Part shown: one piece after another, positions 45,502 to 53,338 of the stretch
How positions within the stretch are numbered: the stretch's first letter is position 1
How the letters are laid out: each line of letters opens with the position of its first letter
NCBI RefSeq assembly: GCF_900112135.1
Contig: NZ_FOLC01000029.1
Span: forward strand, 1 to 53,338
Direction of reading: 5' to 3'
Origin: Collimonas sp. OK412
Lineage (GTDB): Bacteria > Pseudomonadota > Gammaproteobacteria > Burkholderiales > Burkholderiaceae_D
DNA: 53,338 nucleotides
Program-made: the position numbers and the translations under genes
Notes under the pieces: model-generated
The model's database searches: none
What the model was told of the DNA's origin: nothing
Seen by the model: the letters and a program-made list of their open reading frames with translations, nothing else

Positions 45502-46536
45502 ATGAAAGACTCGATCATCGATCAGCAAGCAATCCGGCTGGCCGCGCGCAAGCTGGAGGCGGGCGCATTGGTCGCGTTTCCTACCGAAACGGTGTACGGG
45601 CTGGGCGCCGATGCCGAAAATGCGGCGGCGGTGGCCAGCATCTATGCCGCCAAAGGACGTCCGTCCAATCATCCGGTGATCGTCCATGTCGCGCCGGAAG
45701 CTGATATCGCTTATTGGGTGGAGTCGGTGCCGCCGCAGGCGCAAGCGCTGATCGCCGCTTTTTGGCCGGGGCCGCTGACGCTGATCTTGCCGCGCGCCGC
45801 GCACATACCGGACCAGGTTTCAGGCGGCCAGAGCTCGATCGGCTTGCGCTGCCCGTCGCATCCGGTGGCGCAGGCTTTGCTGCGTGAGTTCAAAGGCGGC
45901 AAGGGCGGCATTGCCGGCCCGTCGGCAAACAAGTTCGGCCATGTCAGCCCGACCACGGCGCAGCACGTGCGCGATGAATTCGACGCCGACGGCGATAGTC
46001 CGATTGCTTGTATCCTGGATGGCGGCCAGAGCGAGGTCGGCATCGAGTCGACCATCATCGATTTGTCGCGCCTGGCTTCGCATGGACCGGTGCTGCTGCG
46101 GCCGGGCCATATCAGCGCCGCGCAAATCGGCGCGGTGCTGGGAGTCGCGGTGCAAGCCGCCGACGCCGCCGCGCCACGCGCTTCAGGCACGCTGGAATCA
46201 CACTATGCGCCGCGCACCCCGGTGCTGCTGGTGCCCTCGGCGCAGCTGGCGGCCACGCTACAGCAGATGCGCCAGGCCGGACAGAGCCTGGCACTGATCA
46301 GCTATTCCACGCTGGCCAAGGAGATTCCGCCTTTGGCCGCGCAATTTCCCATGGCCGCTTCAGCCCCGGCATATGCCCACGATCTTTATGCCGCGCTGCG
46401 CAACATGGATCACGCAGCGGCCGACCTGATCGTGGTTGAAGCACCGCCATCCGACCCGGACTGGCAGGGCATCAATGACCGTTTACGCCGTGCCGCGCAC
46501 GACTCATCTGCCGTCCTGGCAGGTTTCAAAAAATAA
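45502..46536 (+). CDS. tsaC: Threonylcarbamoyl-AMP synthase (Sua5 type)
   Basis: This enzyme makes threonylcarbamoyl-AMP for the t6A modification of tRNA. The 344-residue protein has an N-terminal YrdC domain (ETVYGLGADA, KGRPSNHPVIVH, SANKFGHVSPT) and a C-terminal Sua5 domain, so it is the long, Sua5-like form. The gene starts immediately after purK. Another t6A-related gene (tcdA) lies 4.4 kb downstream. Confidence 0.94.
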   Translation: MKDSIIDQQAIRLAARKLEAGALVAFPTETVYGLGADAENAAAVASIYAAKGRPSNHPVIVHVAPEADIAYWVESVPPQAQALIAAFWPGPLTLILPRAAHIPDQVSGGQSSIGLRCPSHPVAQALLREFKGGKGGIAGPSANKFGHVSPTTAQHVRDEFDADGDSPIACILDGGQSEVGIESTIIDLSRLASHGPVLLRPGHISAAQIGAVLGVAVQAADAAAPRASGTLESHYAPRTPVLLVPSAQLAATLQQMRQAGQSLALISYSTLAKEIPPLAAQFPMAASAPAYAHDLYAALRNMDHAAADLIVVEAPPSDPDWQGINDRLRRAAHDSSAVLAGFKK

Positions 46537-46668
46537 TTTGAGGTAAAAAAGCTACAACTATAGTCAAATGATTCTAAAGCTGGCATAGTGTAAAAAAAAG
46601 AATAGCACGCGCGTTCTTTTTGATGAAAAAAAAGCATAGGAAAAGATAACTGGAAGTCACGGATGCGC

Positions 46669-46723
46669 CAGTTCTGGTAAATGCAGTCGAATAAGAGAGC
46701 GTTGTCTGGCCGCGCCAGAACTG
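46669..46723. other. Inverted repeat upstream of ompW
   Basis: CAGTTCTGG (46669-46677) and CCAGAACTG (46715-46723) are perfect inverted copies in the 276-bp AT-rich gap before ompW. They could pair in RNA or serve as an operator. Another weak stem, AAAAGAA/TTCTTTT (about 46598-46619), follows the tsaC stop. Confidence 0.5.
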
Positions 46724-46812
46724 AAAAACGCCAAAAAAAAATGGGTTTGTACTGTATTCGCTGCAGGCAAAAAACCCGCTACTAAAAATGAAGTGTAACT
46801 TGGAGAAGACAT

Positions 46813-47529
46813 ATGAAAAAACAATTCAACGTATTGCCAAAACTGGCGGCCCTGTCCGTACTGGCAGCATTCGCGGCTCCCGCCATGGCGCAGCAGGCCG
46901 GCGACAATGTCGTCAACGTCGGCTGGGCGCACCTCGGGCTGAACCAGTCCAGTGAGCCGTTGAAGCTCGGGACCTTCACGGTGCCAAATAGCGGTGCGCA
47001 TGTTTCCAACGCTGACACTGCCATCCTGCAGTTGACCCATTTCTTTACCGACAATATTGCCGTAACGGCGGACTTGGGCATTCCGCCGAAATTCAAGCTG
47101 AGCGGCGCGGGTTCCCTGAATAGCCTCGGCCAGCTTGGCACAGCCACGCAATGGAGCCCGGCGATCGTGGCGAAATACTTCTTCGGCGACGCTAACAGCC
47201 AATTCCGTCCTTTTGTCGGCGCCGGCGCTACATACGTCTGGTATTCGAACATCAAGCTGACCAGCAGCCTGACCGGACTTCTGGGCGGCGGCGATGCCGG
47301 CGCTTCCACCAGCGCCGATTTGAGCAGTTCTTTCGCGCCGGTCGGGACGGTTGGTATGACCTATAATTTCGACAAGAACTGGTCCGCCAGCTTCTCCCTG
47401 TCGTATGTCCCGCTGGACACCAAGGCTGACCTGAGTACTCGCCACAGCGATGGAACAACGACCCACGCCACTACCAAAATCACTCTGAATCCTTTGGTGT
47501 CGATACTGACAGTCGGCTACAAGTTCTAA
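46813..47529 (+). CDS. ompW: OmpW-family outer membrane protein
   Basis: This is a small eight-stranded outer-membrane barrel for hydrophobic small molecules. The 238-residue precursor has a signal peptide (to about residue 26, APAMA). The mature protein has alternating strands, NVGWAHLGLN near the start, a conserved FFTDNIAVTADLGIPP, and a terminal aromatic residue (VGYKF). A good ribosome binding site (TTGGAGAAG) precedes the ATG. It is followed by a strong terminator. Confidence 0.93.
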   Translation: MKKQFNVLPKLAALSVLAAFAAPAMAQQAGDNVVNVGWAHLGLNQSSEPLKLGTFTVPNSGAHVSNADTAILQLTHFFTDNIAVTADLGIPPKFKLSGAGSLNSLGQLGTATQWSPAIVAKYFFGDANSQFRPFVGAGATYVWYSNIKLTSSLTGLLGGGDAGASTSADLSSSFAPVGTVGMTYNFDKNWSASFSLSYVPLDTKADLSTRHSDGTTTHATTKITLNPLVSILTVGYKF

Positions 47530-47551
47530 ATCGCCGGATAAGGTTTGTACC

Positions 47552-47580
47552 AAATGCCCTGCATAGCCAGGGCATTTTTT
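47552..47580 (+). terminator. Intrinsic terminator of ompW
   Basis: AAATGCCCTG and CAGGGCATTT pair around CATAGC and are followed by U residues. Confidence 0.92.
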
Positions 47581-47686
47581 TGCCTGCACGGATTACATAT
47601 GAGATTCTGTATATCTACGTCGACAAGCGGCGGCAGATTGCGTTAAAGTGAAAGTGTTAATGGAAAGTAACCAGGGAGTAGCGGCC

Positions 47687-48220
47687 ATGACCAAGGAAGT
47701 TGCAGTTTTAGGGGGCGGATGCTTCTGGTGCCTGGAGGCGGTTTACCAGGAAATAAAGGGCGTGCAGCAAGTCGAATCGGGATATACCGGCGGCGAGGTA
47801 GCCAACCCAAGCTATGAGCAGGTCTGCGAAGGCACTACCGGCCATGCCGAAGTAGTCGCAGTGACATTCGACACCGACCAGATCAGCTTCCGCGAGCTGC
47901 TGGAAATCTTCTTTACGATCCACGACCCGACTACCCTGAACCGGCAGGGCAACGACGTCGGCACGCAATACCGTTCCGCGATTTATTACCAGTCGCCGCA
48001 GCAGCAGGCCGAGGCCAAGAAAGTGATGGCGGAAATGGCGAATGTCTGGGACGCGCCCATCGTCACTGAGTTAAGCCCTGCCGAGACCTATTACAAGGCT
48101 GAGGATTACCACCAGAATTACTTCCGCCAGCATCCGCTGCAAGGCTATTGCGCATTCGTGGTGGCGCCCAAAGTGGCAAAGCTGCGCAAGATCTTCATCG
48201 ACAAGGTTGTCTCCGGCTGA
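47687..48220 (+). CDS. msrA: Peptide methionine sulfoxide reductase A
   Basis: This repair enzyme reduces methionine-S-sulfoxide. The active-site motif GCFWC (Cys12 catalytic) lies near the N-terminus; QGNDVGTQYRS and AEDYHQNYF are typical of the family. The ATG at 47687 follows GGGAG and gives a normal 177-residue enzyme; the frame extends upstream to an ATG at 47660 and a GTG at 47648. It is convergent with cfa. Confidence 0.93.
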   Translation: MTKEVAVLGGGCFWCLEAVYQEIKGVQQVESGYTGGEVANPSYEQVCEGTTGHAEVVAVTFDTDQISFRELLEIFFTIHDPTTLNRQGNDVGTQYRSAIYYQSPQQQAEAKKVMAEMANVWDAPIVTELSPAETYYKAEDYHQNYFRQHPLQGYCAFVVAPKVAKLRKIFIDKVVSG

Positions 48221-48226
48221 AGATTG

Positions 48227-48254
48227 ACCCACTGTTCCAGGCGGAACAGTGGGT
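48227..48254. terminator. Hairpin between convergent msrA and cfa
   Basis: ACCCACTGTTCC (48227-48238) and GGAACAGTGGGT (48243-48254) form a perfect 12-bp stem with a 4-nt loop. There is no U-run, but position between convergent stops suggests a bidirectional transcription end. Confidence 0.65.
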
Positions 48255-48263
48255 AGCCGCAGA

Positions 48264-49478
48264 TTATTGCGTGGCTTGGTAAATGTAGTCGCGCGACCAG
48301 GGCAGTGTGTTCGCGCTACGGCCGGCCTTGCGGCATACCACTTGGTACAGCGACATCCAGTCGCGTTCGAAACCGTAGGAACTGCCGGCCAGGTAAATGC
48401 GCCAGATGCGGAAACGGCGGTCGTCCACGGCTTTCCTGACTTCATCGGCGCGCGCTTCCAGGTTGTCCGCCCAGATGCCGCAGGTCTTGGCGTAGTGGCG
48501 CCGCAGGTTTTCCACATCGAATACTTCCAGCCCGCCTTCCTGCATGGTCTTCAGCACCAGGCCGATATGCGGCAGCTCGCCGTGCGGGAATACGTATTTC
48601 TCGATGAATTCGCCGCCGCCGTATGGCGATTCGCCGTTGTCGATGTCGGTGGTGGTGATGCCATGGTTCATGGCGATGCCGTCGTCCGCCAGCAAGCTGC
48701 GGATACGCGAAAAGTACATCGGCAGGTTATTCAGGCCGACGTGCTCGAACATGCCGACGCTGGTGATCCTGTCGAAACTGCCGGTGATGTCGCGATAGTC
48801 CTGCAGGCGGATTTCTATCCGGTCTTCCAGGCCGGCCTGCTTTACCCTTTCCTTGGCCAGTGCATACTGGTTTTCCGAGAGCGTGATGCCGACGCATTTG
48901 GCGCCGAATTTCTGCGCCGCGCGCAATACCAGGGCGCCCCAGCCGCAGCCGATATCGAGCAAGGTGTGGCCCGGCTGGAGCTGGATCTTGGTCAGGATGT
49001 GATCGATTTTTTTGAGCTGCGCAGTGGCCAGGTCTTCATCGCCGTTTTCAAAATAGGCGCAGGAATAGACCATGTTCTGGTCCAGCCACAGCTTGTAAAA
49101 ATCGTTGGAGACGTCGTAGTGGTAGCGGATTGCTTCCGCGTCTTTTTCCTTGTTGTGGCGGAAGGTGCGGGTGATGCGGGAGAATTTTCCATCCGCTTTC
49201 AGCGTATTGGCCGCCAGCGCGTTGCCGACAGCGATGATTTCCCTGATTTTTCCTTCGACTTCGATCTTGCCTTCAACGTATGCCTCGCCGAGATTGGCGA
49301 GGGATGGCGTCAGCAGGTAAGTGAGGGCGGAGACATGCGGTACGCGTACCGTAACCTCCGGCGCCGCATAGATGCCAAAGTCAAACTTCTGGCCGTTCCA
49401 CAATTCCAGCCGCAACGGTATTGCGGCGCGGTGGCGGACTTCATTTACCCAGTTCTCAAGCTTCTTTTCCCAGAACAC
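48264..49478 (-). CDS. cfa: Cyclopropane-fatty-acyl-phospholipid synthase
   Basis: This enzyme adds a methylene group from S-adenosylmethionine to unsaturated phospholipid chains, common in stationary phase. The 404-residue protein has a SAM-binding LLDIGCGWGAL (about 170-180) and later conserved ITSVGMFEHVG. The start is a GTG at 49478 with a strong GGAGGAG site; a start further in would remove the usual N-terminus. It is divergent from none of its direct neighbours (pdxH lies upstream on the same strand). Confidence 0.94.
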   Translation of the reverse strand: MFWEKKLENWVNEVRHRAAIPLRLELWNGQKFDFGIYAAPEVTVRVPHVSALTYLLTPSLANLGEAYVEGKIEVEGKIREIIAVGNALAANTLKADGKFSRITRTFRHNKEKDAEAIRYHYDVSNDFYKLWLDQNMVYSCAYFENGDEDLATAQLKKIDHILTKIQLQPGHTLLDIGCGWGALVLRAAQKFGAKCVGITLSENQYALAKERVKQAGLEDRIEIRLQDYRDITGSFDRITSVGMFEHVGLNNLPMYFSRIRSLLADDGIAMNHGITTTDIDNGESPYGGGEFIEKYVFPHGELPHIGLVLKTMQEGGLEVFDVENLRRHYAKTCGIWADNLEARADEVRKAVDDRRFRIWRIYLAGSSYGFERDWMSLYQVVCRKAGRSANTLPWSRDYIYQATQ

Positions 49479-49541
49479 GATTTCTCCTCCGGTGATTAAA
49501 TACTTGTACCAAGCGGGCCGGCGTTGACCGATGACGCAGAA

Positions 49542-50195
49542 CTAAGGTTGAAGGCGTTGCCGCTGCCAGTTGCCATCCGCGTCCAGGGTATACAGAATCC
49601 GGTCGTGCAAGCGAGACCGCCGTCCTTGCCAAAATTCTACCGTATCCGGCAAAAGTCTGTAGCCGCCCCAATGATTTGGCCGCGGCGGATGATCGCCGAA
49701 TTCTTGTTCGGCTTTCGCATATTCGGCTTCGAGCAGGTCGCGGCTGCTGATCGGCTGGCTTTGCGCCGATGCGATCGCACCGAGGCGGCTGCGCAGCGGC
49801 CGGCTATGGAAGTAAGCGTCGCTCTCGTTTTCAGAGACGCGTTCGACCCTGCCTTCGATGCGTACCTGGCGTTCCAGCGCTACCCAGTGAAACAACAGTG
49901 CGCCGTAGGGATGCGCCAGAAGTTCATGGCCCTTGCGGCTTTCGAAATTGGTAAACCAGGTGAAGCCGCGTTCATCAAACTGCTTGATCAGCACGATGCG
50001 CGACGATGGCCTGCCGTCCGGCCCCACCGTCGCCAGGCTCATCGCATTCGCCTCCGGCACTTCCGCCTGGATCGCCTCGTCAAACCATTTTCCGAATTGC
50101 GTGATGGGATCGGCGGCGCTGTCTGCTTCCGACAGGCTGGCTTGGCTGTAGTCGATCCTGAGATCTGCGATGGATTGGTCTTTGCTTTGGCTCAT
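49542..50195 (-). CDS. pdxH: Pyridoxamine 5'-phosphate oxidase
   Basis: This FMN enzyme makes pyridoxal 5'-phosphate. The 217-residue protein has [20 protein letters not shown] (about 60-80), then NFESRKG, and the C-terminal [15 protein letters not shown] pattern. Its ATG overlaps the stop of the upstream hemerythrin gene (ATGA). It sits 63 bp before cfa on the same strand. Confidence 0.95.
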   Translation of the reverse strand: MSQSKDQSIADLRIDYSQASLSEADSAADPITQFGKWFDEAIQAEVPEANAMSLATVGPDGRPSSRIVLIKQFDERGFTWFTNFESRKGHELLAHPYGALLFHWVALERQVRIEGRVERVSENESDAYFHSRPLRSRLGAIASAQSQPISSRDLLEAEYAKAEQEFGDHPPRPNHWGGYRLLPDTVEFWQGRRSRLHDRILYTLDADGNWQRQRLQP

Positions 50196-50734
50196 GCGCT
50201 AATACCTCGACGTTGCTGCATTGCTGCTCCTAGTTGCTGCATCTGCTGTTCATTGAAAATGCGTTTTGCCATTGGGGCGATCCAGGTTTCTTCCTTTTCC
50301 ATGTGGCTGGCGTAGATGGTGGAAAACTGCTGCACATCTTGCGCCGACAGCAAGGGGATTGCGGCTTCGCCGTCGGCTATATGCGTCAGTTGCAGGTTCA
50401 GGGAATGCCAGAGGCTGTCCATCTGCTGATGTTCGGCCAGGATTTCCGGCGTCAGTTTTTGCAGCACGGCGGCGTCTTCGCCGGTTGCGGTGGCGGTCAG
50501 CATCGGCAGCAGGTCATGCTCTTCATCTGCATGATGATGCGGAGCTGCCTGGTTGAAATAGCGCATGACGCTGTGCGCCGCCTGCTGTGCCTGGGCGTCG
50601 CTGCCGTGTTGCGGCACGTGGTCGAGCAGGTTCTGCAGCGTGGCCAGCTGCTGGCGTATCTTGTCGTGGCAGTGCTTGAGGACGGCTATCGGCTGGCTGA
50701 AATCCGGCGCCGTGCTGATCAGTGCGTTTGGCAT
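50192..50734 (-). CDS. Hemerythrin-like (HHE) domain protein
   Basis: The 180-residue helical protein has the hemerythrin HHE iron-binding pattern: [38 protein letters not shown] and [12 protein letters not shown] supply His and Glu ligands for a di-iron centre. Related proteins bind oxygen or nitric oxide or act in iron stress. It overlaps pdxH, an enzyme that uses oxygen as electron acceptor, so a link to oxygen or redox is possible but unproven. Confidence 0.85.
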   Translation of the reverse strand: MPNALISTAPDFSQPIAVLKHCHDKIRQQLATLQNLLDHVPQHGSDAQAQQAAHSVMRYFNQAAPHHHADEEHDLLPMLTATATGEDAAVLQKLTPEILAEHQQMDSLWHSLNLQLTHIADGEAAIPLLSAQDVQQFSTIYASHMEKEETWIAPMAKRIFNEQQMQQLGAAMQQRRGISA

Positions 50735-50940
50735 AATGATGTGTATCTCGTGGGTTAAGCTGGGACGCCATGGGCGGAGGGATGCTTATCTGTCAACTTG
50801 TCGATAAATGGCAATGTACTCATATTAAAGCACTTCAAAATAAATCCGTCTTGCAGAGCCGGTAAAATAGCGCCAATAGCGATATCCGGCCATCCTTGGA
50901 TATTTTGGCGATTGCCCGTGCACTTTTTTTGTCTCCAGCC

Positions 50941-51789
50941 ATGTCTTCATCCGTTGCATCAAGCGCTCCAGGCGCATCCGCCCCCATTGCCATCGACCTC
51001 GACGAGATCGACTTCGACCGGCGTTTCGGCGGCATCGCGCGCCTGTACGGCGCCGCTGCGCTGGCGCGCTTCCTGCAGGCGCATGTCTGCGTGATAGGCG
51101 TCGGCGGCGTCGGTTCCTGGGCGATCGAGGCGCTGGCGCGCAGTGCGATCGGTAACCTGACCATGATCGACCTGGATAACCTGGCTGAGTCCAACATCAA
51201 CCGCCAGATCCATGCGCTGACCGATACGCTCGGCCAGGCCAAGGTGAGTGCGCTGGCGGCGCGCATCGCCCAGATCAACCCCTATTGCCACGTGACCGAA
51301 GTGGAGGATTTCATTACGGCAGACAATTTACCGGAAATGATAGGGGAGCAGCGCTACGATTACGTGATCGACGCCATCGACAATGTACGCGCCAAGGCGG
51401 CCTTGATCGCCTATTGCCGCGACCGGGGAGTTCGCCTGATCACGATCGGCAGCGCCGGCGGGCAGGTTGACCCGACCTGCATCGAAGTGCGCGATCTTGC
51501 CAAGACCGAGCAGGAACCGCTGCTGGCCAAGGTACGCAAACGCCTGCGTTCCGAATACCGTTTCCCGCGCGGTGATAAAGTACGTTTCGGCATCGACGCA
51601 GTGTTTTCCACCGAGCCCTTAAGCGCGCCGCTCAGCGAAGAGGCGTGCGCCGTCGATGCCGCGCCCGGTGTTACAGGGCTGAATTGCGCAGGCTACGGCT
51701 CGGCAGTTGTGGTCACCGCTACCTTTGGCCTGGTCGCGGCCGCCCACGTCTTGCGCAAGCTGGCGGCGGACGCCGAGCCTGTTGCTTGA
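50941..51789 (+). CDS. tcdA: tRNA threonylcarbamoyladenosine dehydratase
   Basis: This E1-like enzyme cyclises t6A to ct6A in tRNA. The 282-residue protein has a Rossmann ATP-binding VIGVGGVGSWAIEALARS and the NRQ-containing LAESNINRQIHA. A later TCIEVRDLAKTEQEPLL and the C-terminal NCAGYGSAVVV are typical for TcdA/CsdL. The ATG at 50941 is preferred over the in-frame TTG at 50896 because the extra sequence is not conserved. It pairs functionally with the tsaC gene upstream. Confidence 0.93.
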   Translation: MSSSVASSAPGASAPIAIDLDEIDFDRRFGGIARLYGAAALARFLQAHVCVIGVGGVGSWAIEALARSAIGNLTMIDLDNLAESNINRQIHALTDTLGQAKVSALAARIAQINPYCHVTEVEDFITADNLPEMIGEQRYDYVIDAIDNVRAKAALIAYCRDRGVRLITIGSAGGQVDPTCIEVRDLAKTEQEPLLAKVRKRLRSEYRFPRGDKVRFGIDAVFSTEPLSAPLSEEACAVDAAPGVTGLNCAGYGSAVVVTATFGLVAAAHVLRKLAADAEPVA

Positions 51790-52100
51790 CTTGCCCATGG
51801 CGCCTGCATAGAATCCCGTGGACTATCCTTGTAGGAGATCCGGTTTTGGACAGTTGTCCCAGTATTCGTGGATGGGCGCGCAGCCCGATGCAATTCACCT
51901 GTTTTTAGTCGTCCATTGCTGCAGCCGTTGAATTGACGCGTTGTCGCATCCCGGGCGATCTCGCATCGCCGCCGATCCCGTCCATTATTTGTTTGAGTTG
52001 CCCGCCGGCCTTCAGTGCGTGATCCAATGCACGGAGCGGCGTTGCGCATCCATGGAATGTCGCCGCCCGGCGTGGCGACGCACACAGAAAGGCAGTGAAG
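51790..52100 (+). other. Leader region of the MgtC-family gene
   Basis: This 311-bp region has no gene. It contains stems such as GGCGAT/ATCGCC (51954-51959, 51965-51970) and GCGGCG/CGCCGC (52036-52041, 52061-52066). I recognise no known riboswitch class. A long structured leader is known for some mgt genes, so regulation is possible. Confidence 0.4.
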
Positions 52101-52805
52101 ATGGATTGGAAAATATTTACCCTGCGCGTATTGCTGGCCCTGACCTTAGGTTCGCTGATAGGCGCGGAGCGTCAAATGCGCCAGCGCATGGCCGGTTTGC
52201 GGACCAATGCGCTGGTATCGATCGGCGCATCGCTGTTCGTCATGGTGTCGGCATTCGAATCGGATCCGCAAGGTGCGACCCGGATTGCATCATATGTGGT
52301 GTCCGGCATCGGTTTCCTTGGCGCCGGCGTCATCATGCGTGAAGGGATCAATGTGCGCGGGCTGAATACCGCGGCGACGTTATGGTGTTCGGCAGCGGTC
52401 GGCGTGCTGTGCGGGCTTGGCCACGCGCTGGAAGCCGCCATTGGCGCGGCAGCGATCCTGGGGGCCAATGTCCTGTTACGGGGTGTCTCTAATATGATCA
52501 ACCAGCGTGACCTGCACAGCGCGACGGAAATCGAGCAGGTGTATCGCCTCTCTGTAGTATGCCGGCCGGAAGATGAGGTGCAGGTGCGCACCTTGATGCT
52601 GCATATGCTCAATGGCATGCCGCACCTGGTGGTGCAGTCGCTGCATAGCGAGGACATGGCTTCCGGCACCCAGCTGGAAGTGCGGGCGGACCTGATTACT
52701 TCACCCAGCAATCATCTGCAGCTGGAGCAGATAGTGAGCCGGATCAGCCTGGAAAAGGGCGTGAGCGCCGCCCGCTGGGCGGTGCTGAACTCGGTCGATG
52801 CTTGA
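52101..52805 (+). CDS. MgtC/SapB-family membrane protein
   Basis: The 234-residue inner-membrane protein has an N-terminal MgtC domain with about five hydrophobic helices. Signatures include LGSLIGAERQ, LRTNALVSIGASLF, GIGFLGAGVIMREG and GLNTAATLWCSAAVG. The conserved Glu and Arg residues in these motifs are present. A soluble ACT-like C-terminal domain follows (about 145-234). MgtC proteins affect survival in low magnesium and the F1Fo ATPase; the precise role here is not known. The ATG at 52101 is preferred to the in-frame GTG six bases upstream. Confidence 0.9.
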   Translation: MDWKIFTLRVLLALTLGSLIGAERQMRQRMAGLRTNALVSIGASLFVMVSAFESDPQGATRIASYVVSGIGFLGAGVIMREGINVRGLNTAATLWCSAAVGVLCGLGHALEAAIGAAAILGANVLLRGVSNMINQRDLHSATEIEQVYRLSVVCRPEDEVQVRTLMLHMLNGMPHLVVQSLHSEDMASGTQLEVRADLITSPSNHLQLEQIVSRISLEKGVSAARWAVLNSVDA

Positions 52806-52808
52806 TGG

Positions 52809-52824
52809 ACTGGCCGTTGCCAGT
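52809..52824 (+). terminator. Weak hairpin after the MgtC-family gene
   Basis: ACTGGC and GCCAGT pair around CGTT and are followed by GTTTGTC, a poor U-run. Confidence 0.45.
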
Positions 52825-52898
52825 GTTTGTCGGAGCAGGTCTGGATTAGGGTAAAAAAGGATAAATAGAAATATTTTAAAGAAAGAGCGAAAAAGTAC

Positions 52899-52927
52899 TT
52901 GCTGGGGTGAGGAAGGGTTGCTATAGT
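52899..52927 (+). promoter_or_regulatory. rRNA operon promoter 1
   Basis: TTGCTG (52899-52904) and TATAGT (52922-52927) are spaced by 17 bp. A GC-rich discriminator (TCGCCTCCC) follows the -10, as in stringently controlled rRNA promoters. Confidence 0.75.
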
Positions 52928-53073
52928 TCGCCTCCCGTTGAGAACGACGCGAAATTAACGAGATGGCCGAAGAGAAGTTGGGGCTGTTTTGAAAGCGGAG
53001 TTTGAGAGGGGAAAACGGGATTTGCGGGTGTTGTAGGTGTTAAGAAGTTTTTCGGTGAGTAGTAAAAAAGTAG

Positions 53074-53102
53074 TTGACGAAAAGCTGGAAACGCCACATA
53101 AT
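53074..53102 (+). promoter_or_regulatory. rRNA operon promoter 2
   Basis: TTGACG (53074-53079) and CATAAT (53097-53102) have 17-bp spacing. It lies about 100 bp before the boxA of the rRNA leader. Confidence 0.82.
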
Positions 53103-53179
53103 CTCATCTCTCTGCTGCTGACAAACAAAACGATTTGACGGCGACGCGAACCAGGGTTCTGGTGGCGCGAAGTAGAAGG

Positions 53180-53191
53180 TTCTTTAACAAT
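53180..53191 (+). promoter_or_regulatory. boxA antitermination site in the 16S leader
   Basis: TTCTTTAACAAT matches the boxA core (TGCTCTTTAACA) used for rRNA antitermination. The following GATAAGTGTGGGCGTTTG is typical of the betaproteobacterial 16S leader. The mature 16S gene begins beyond the window end. Confidence 0.85.
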
Positions 53192-53338
53192 TAACAGTCG
53201 ATAAGTGTGGGCGTTTGATGGAAGTGCAGCGCTGCTGATGTAAATCAGGAGCGTATAACTTAAAACATTAAATGTTCACAAAAGAAGAAAATAGGCGCTT
53301 CTGAGAAGAAGTGGCCTGTCAGTATTTTGAGTGAGCGA

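Noticed and set aside
51790-52100. Known magnesium riboswitch (M-box) before the MgtC-family gene
   Set aside because: The conserved M-box core could not be recognised; only unrelated GC stems are seen.
52806-53338. A protein gene at the right edge
   Set aside because: No open frame with a start signal; the region is made of rRNA promoters and leader.

Overview
The window is typical betaproteobacterial chromosome. High-GC core genes, the gene content (recA-recX, sucCD, pgk-pyk-fba, purC-purE-purK, cfa, pdxH) and an rRNA leader at the right edge with a boxA of the kind found in Burkholderiales all point to Oxalobacteraceae, perhaps a Collimonas or Herbaspirillum relative. That placement is inferred from gene types and sequence style, not from a search.

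Left part (1-9.5 kb): the tail of an IS4-type transposase is followed by a four-gene minus-strand operon in which an OmpR-type regulator and its sensor kinase precede a DUF4212 small subunit and a large sodium:solute symporter. After a small exported protein, a Tim44-domain membrane protein and trpS comes a 455-bp intergenic mosaic of palindromes and tandem repeats. A short-chain dehydrogenase lacking its catalytic Ser and Tyr then lies divergent from a small HTH protein.

Catabolic part (9.5-22.5 kb): a LysR regulator is divergent from a plus-strand cluster (acyl-CoA dehydrogenase, aminoglycoside-phosphotransferase-like kinase, histidine-phosphatase-like protein, two SDRs). The kinase/dehydrogenase pair resembles ACAD10/11 and suggests breakdown of hydroxylated acyl-CoAs through a phosphorylated intermediate. 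On the minus strand, hglS, an FAD-dependent 2-hydroxyacid dehydrogenase, a LysR gene and amaB together encode most of the route from aminoadipate semialdehyde to 2-oxoglutarate (lower lysine catabolism). ggt follows.

Centre (22.5-35.3 kb): recA with a perfect LexA box, recX, a DUF2889 gene, sucCD, a PP2C phosphatase and an FHA protein. An A/T-rich pilus region follows: pilA behind a consensus sigma-54 promoter, a TfpX/TfpZ accessory protein and an O-antigen-ligase-type membrane enzyme likely to glycosylate pilin. The ligase sits between moaC and an M48 protease and is bracketed by two diverged 57-bp copies of the same intergenic sequence, as though inserted into an ancestral moaC/M48 promoter region.

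Right part (35.3-53.3 kb): housekeeping genes (YheT hydrolase, ilvE, glycolysis, purine synthesis, two tRNA t6A-related enzymes, ompW, msrA, cfa, pdxH with a hemerythrin protein, an MgtC-family protein). It ends in a two-promoter rRNA operon leader; the mature 16S gene lies just outside.

The most novel-looking signals are the dispersed palindromic elements (7.8 and 35.3 kb, with a minimal copy at 0.34 kb), the 162-bp inverted-repeat element at 16.9 kb, the ligase insertion with duplicated flanks, and three cases of altered catalytic residues or unusual gene pairing.
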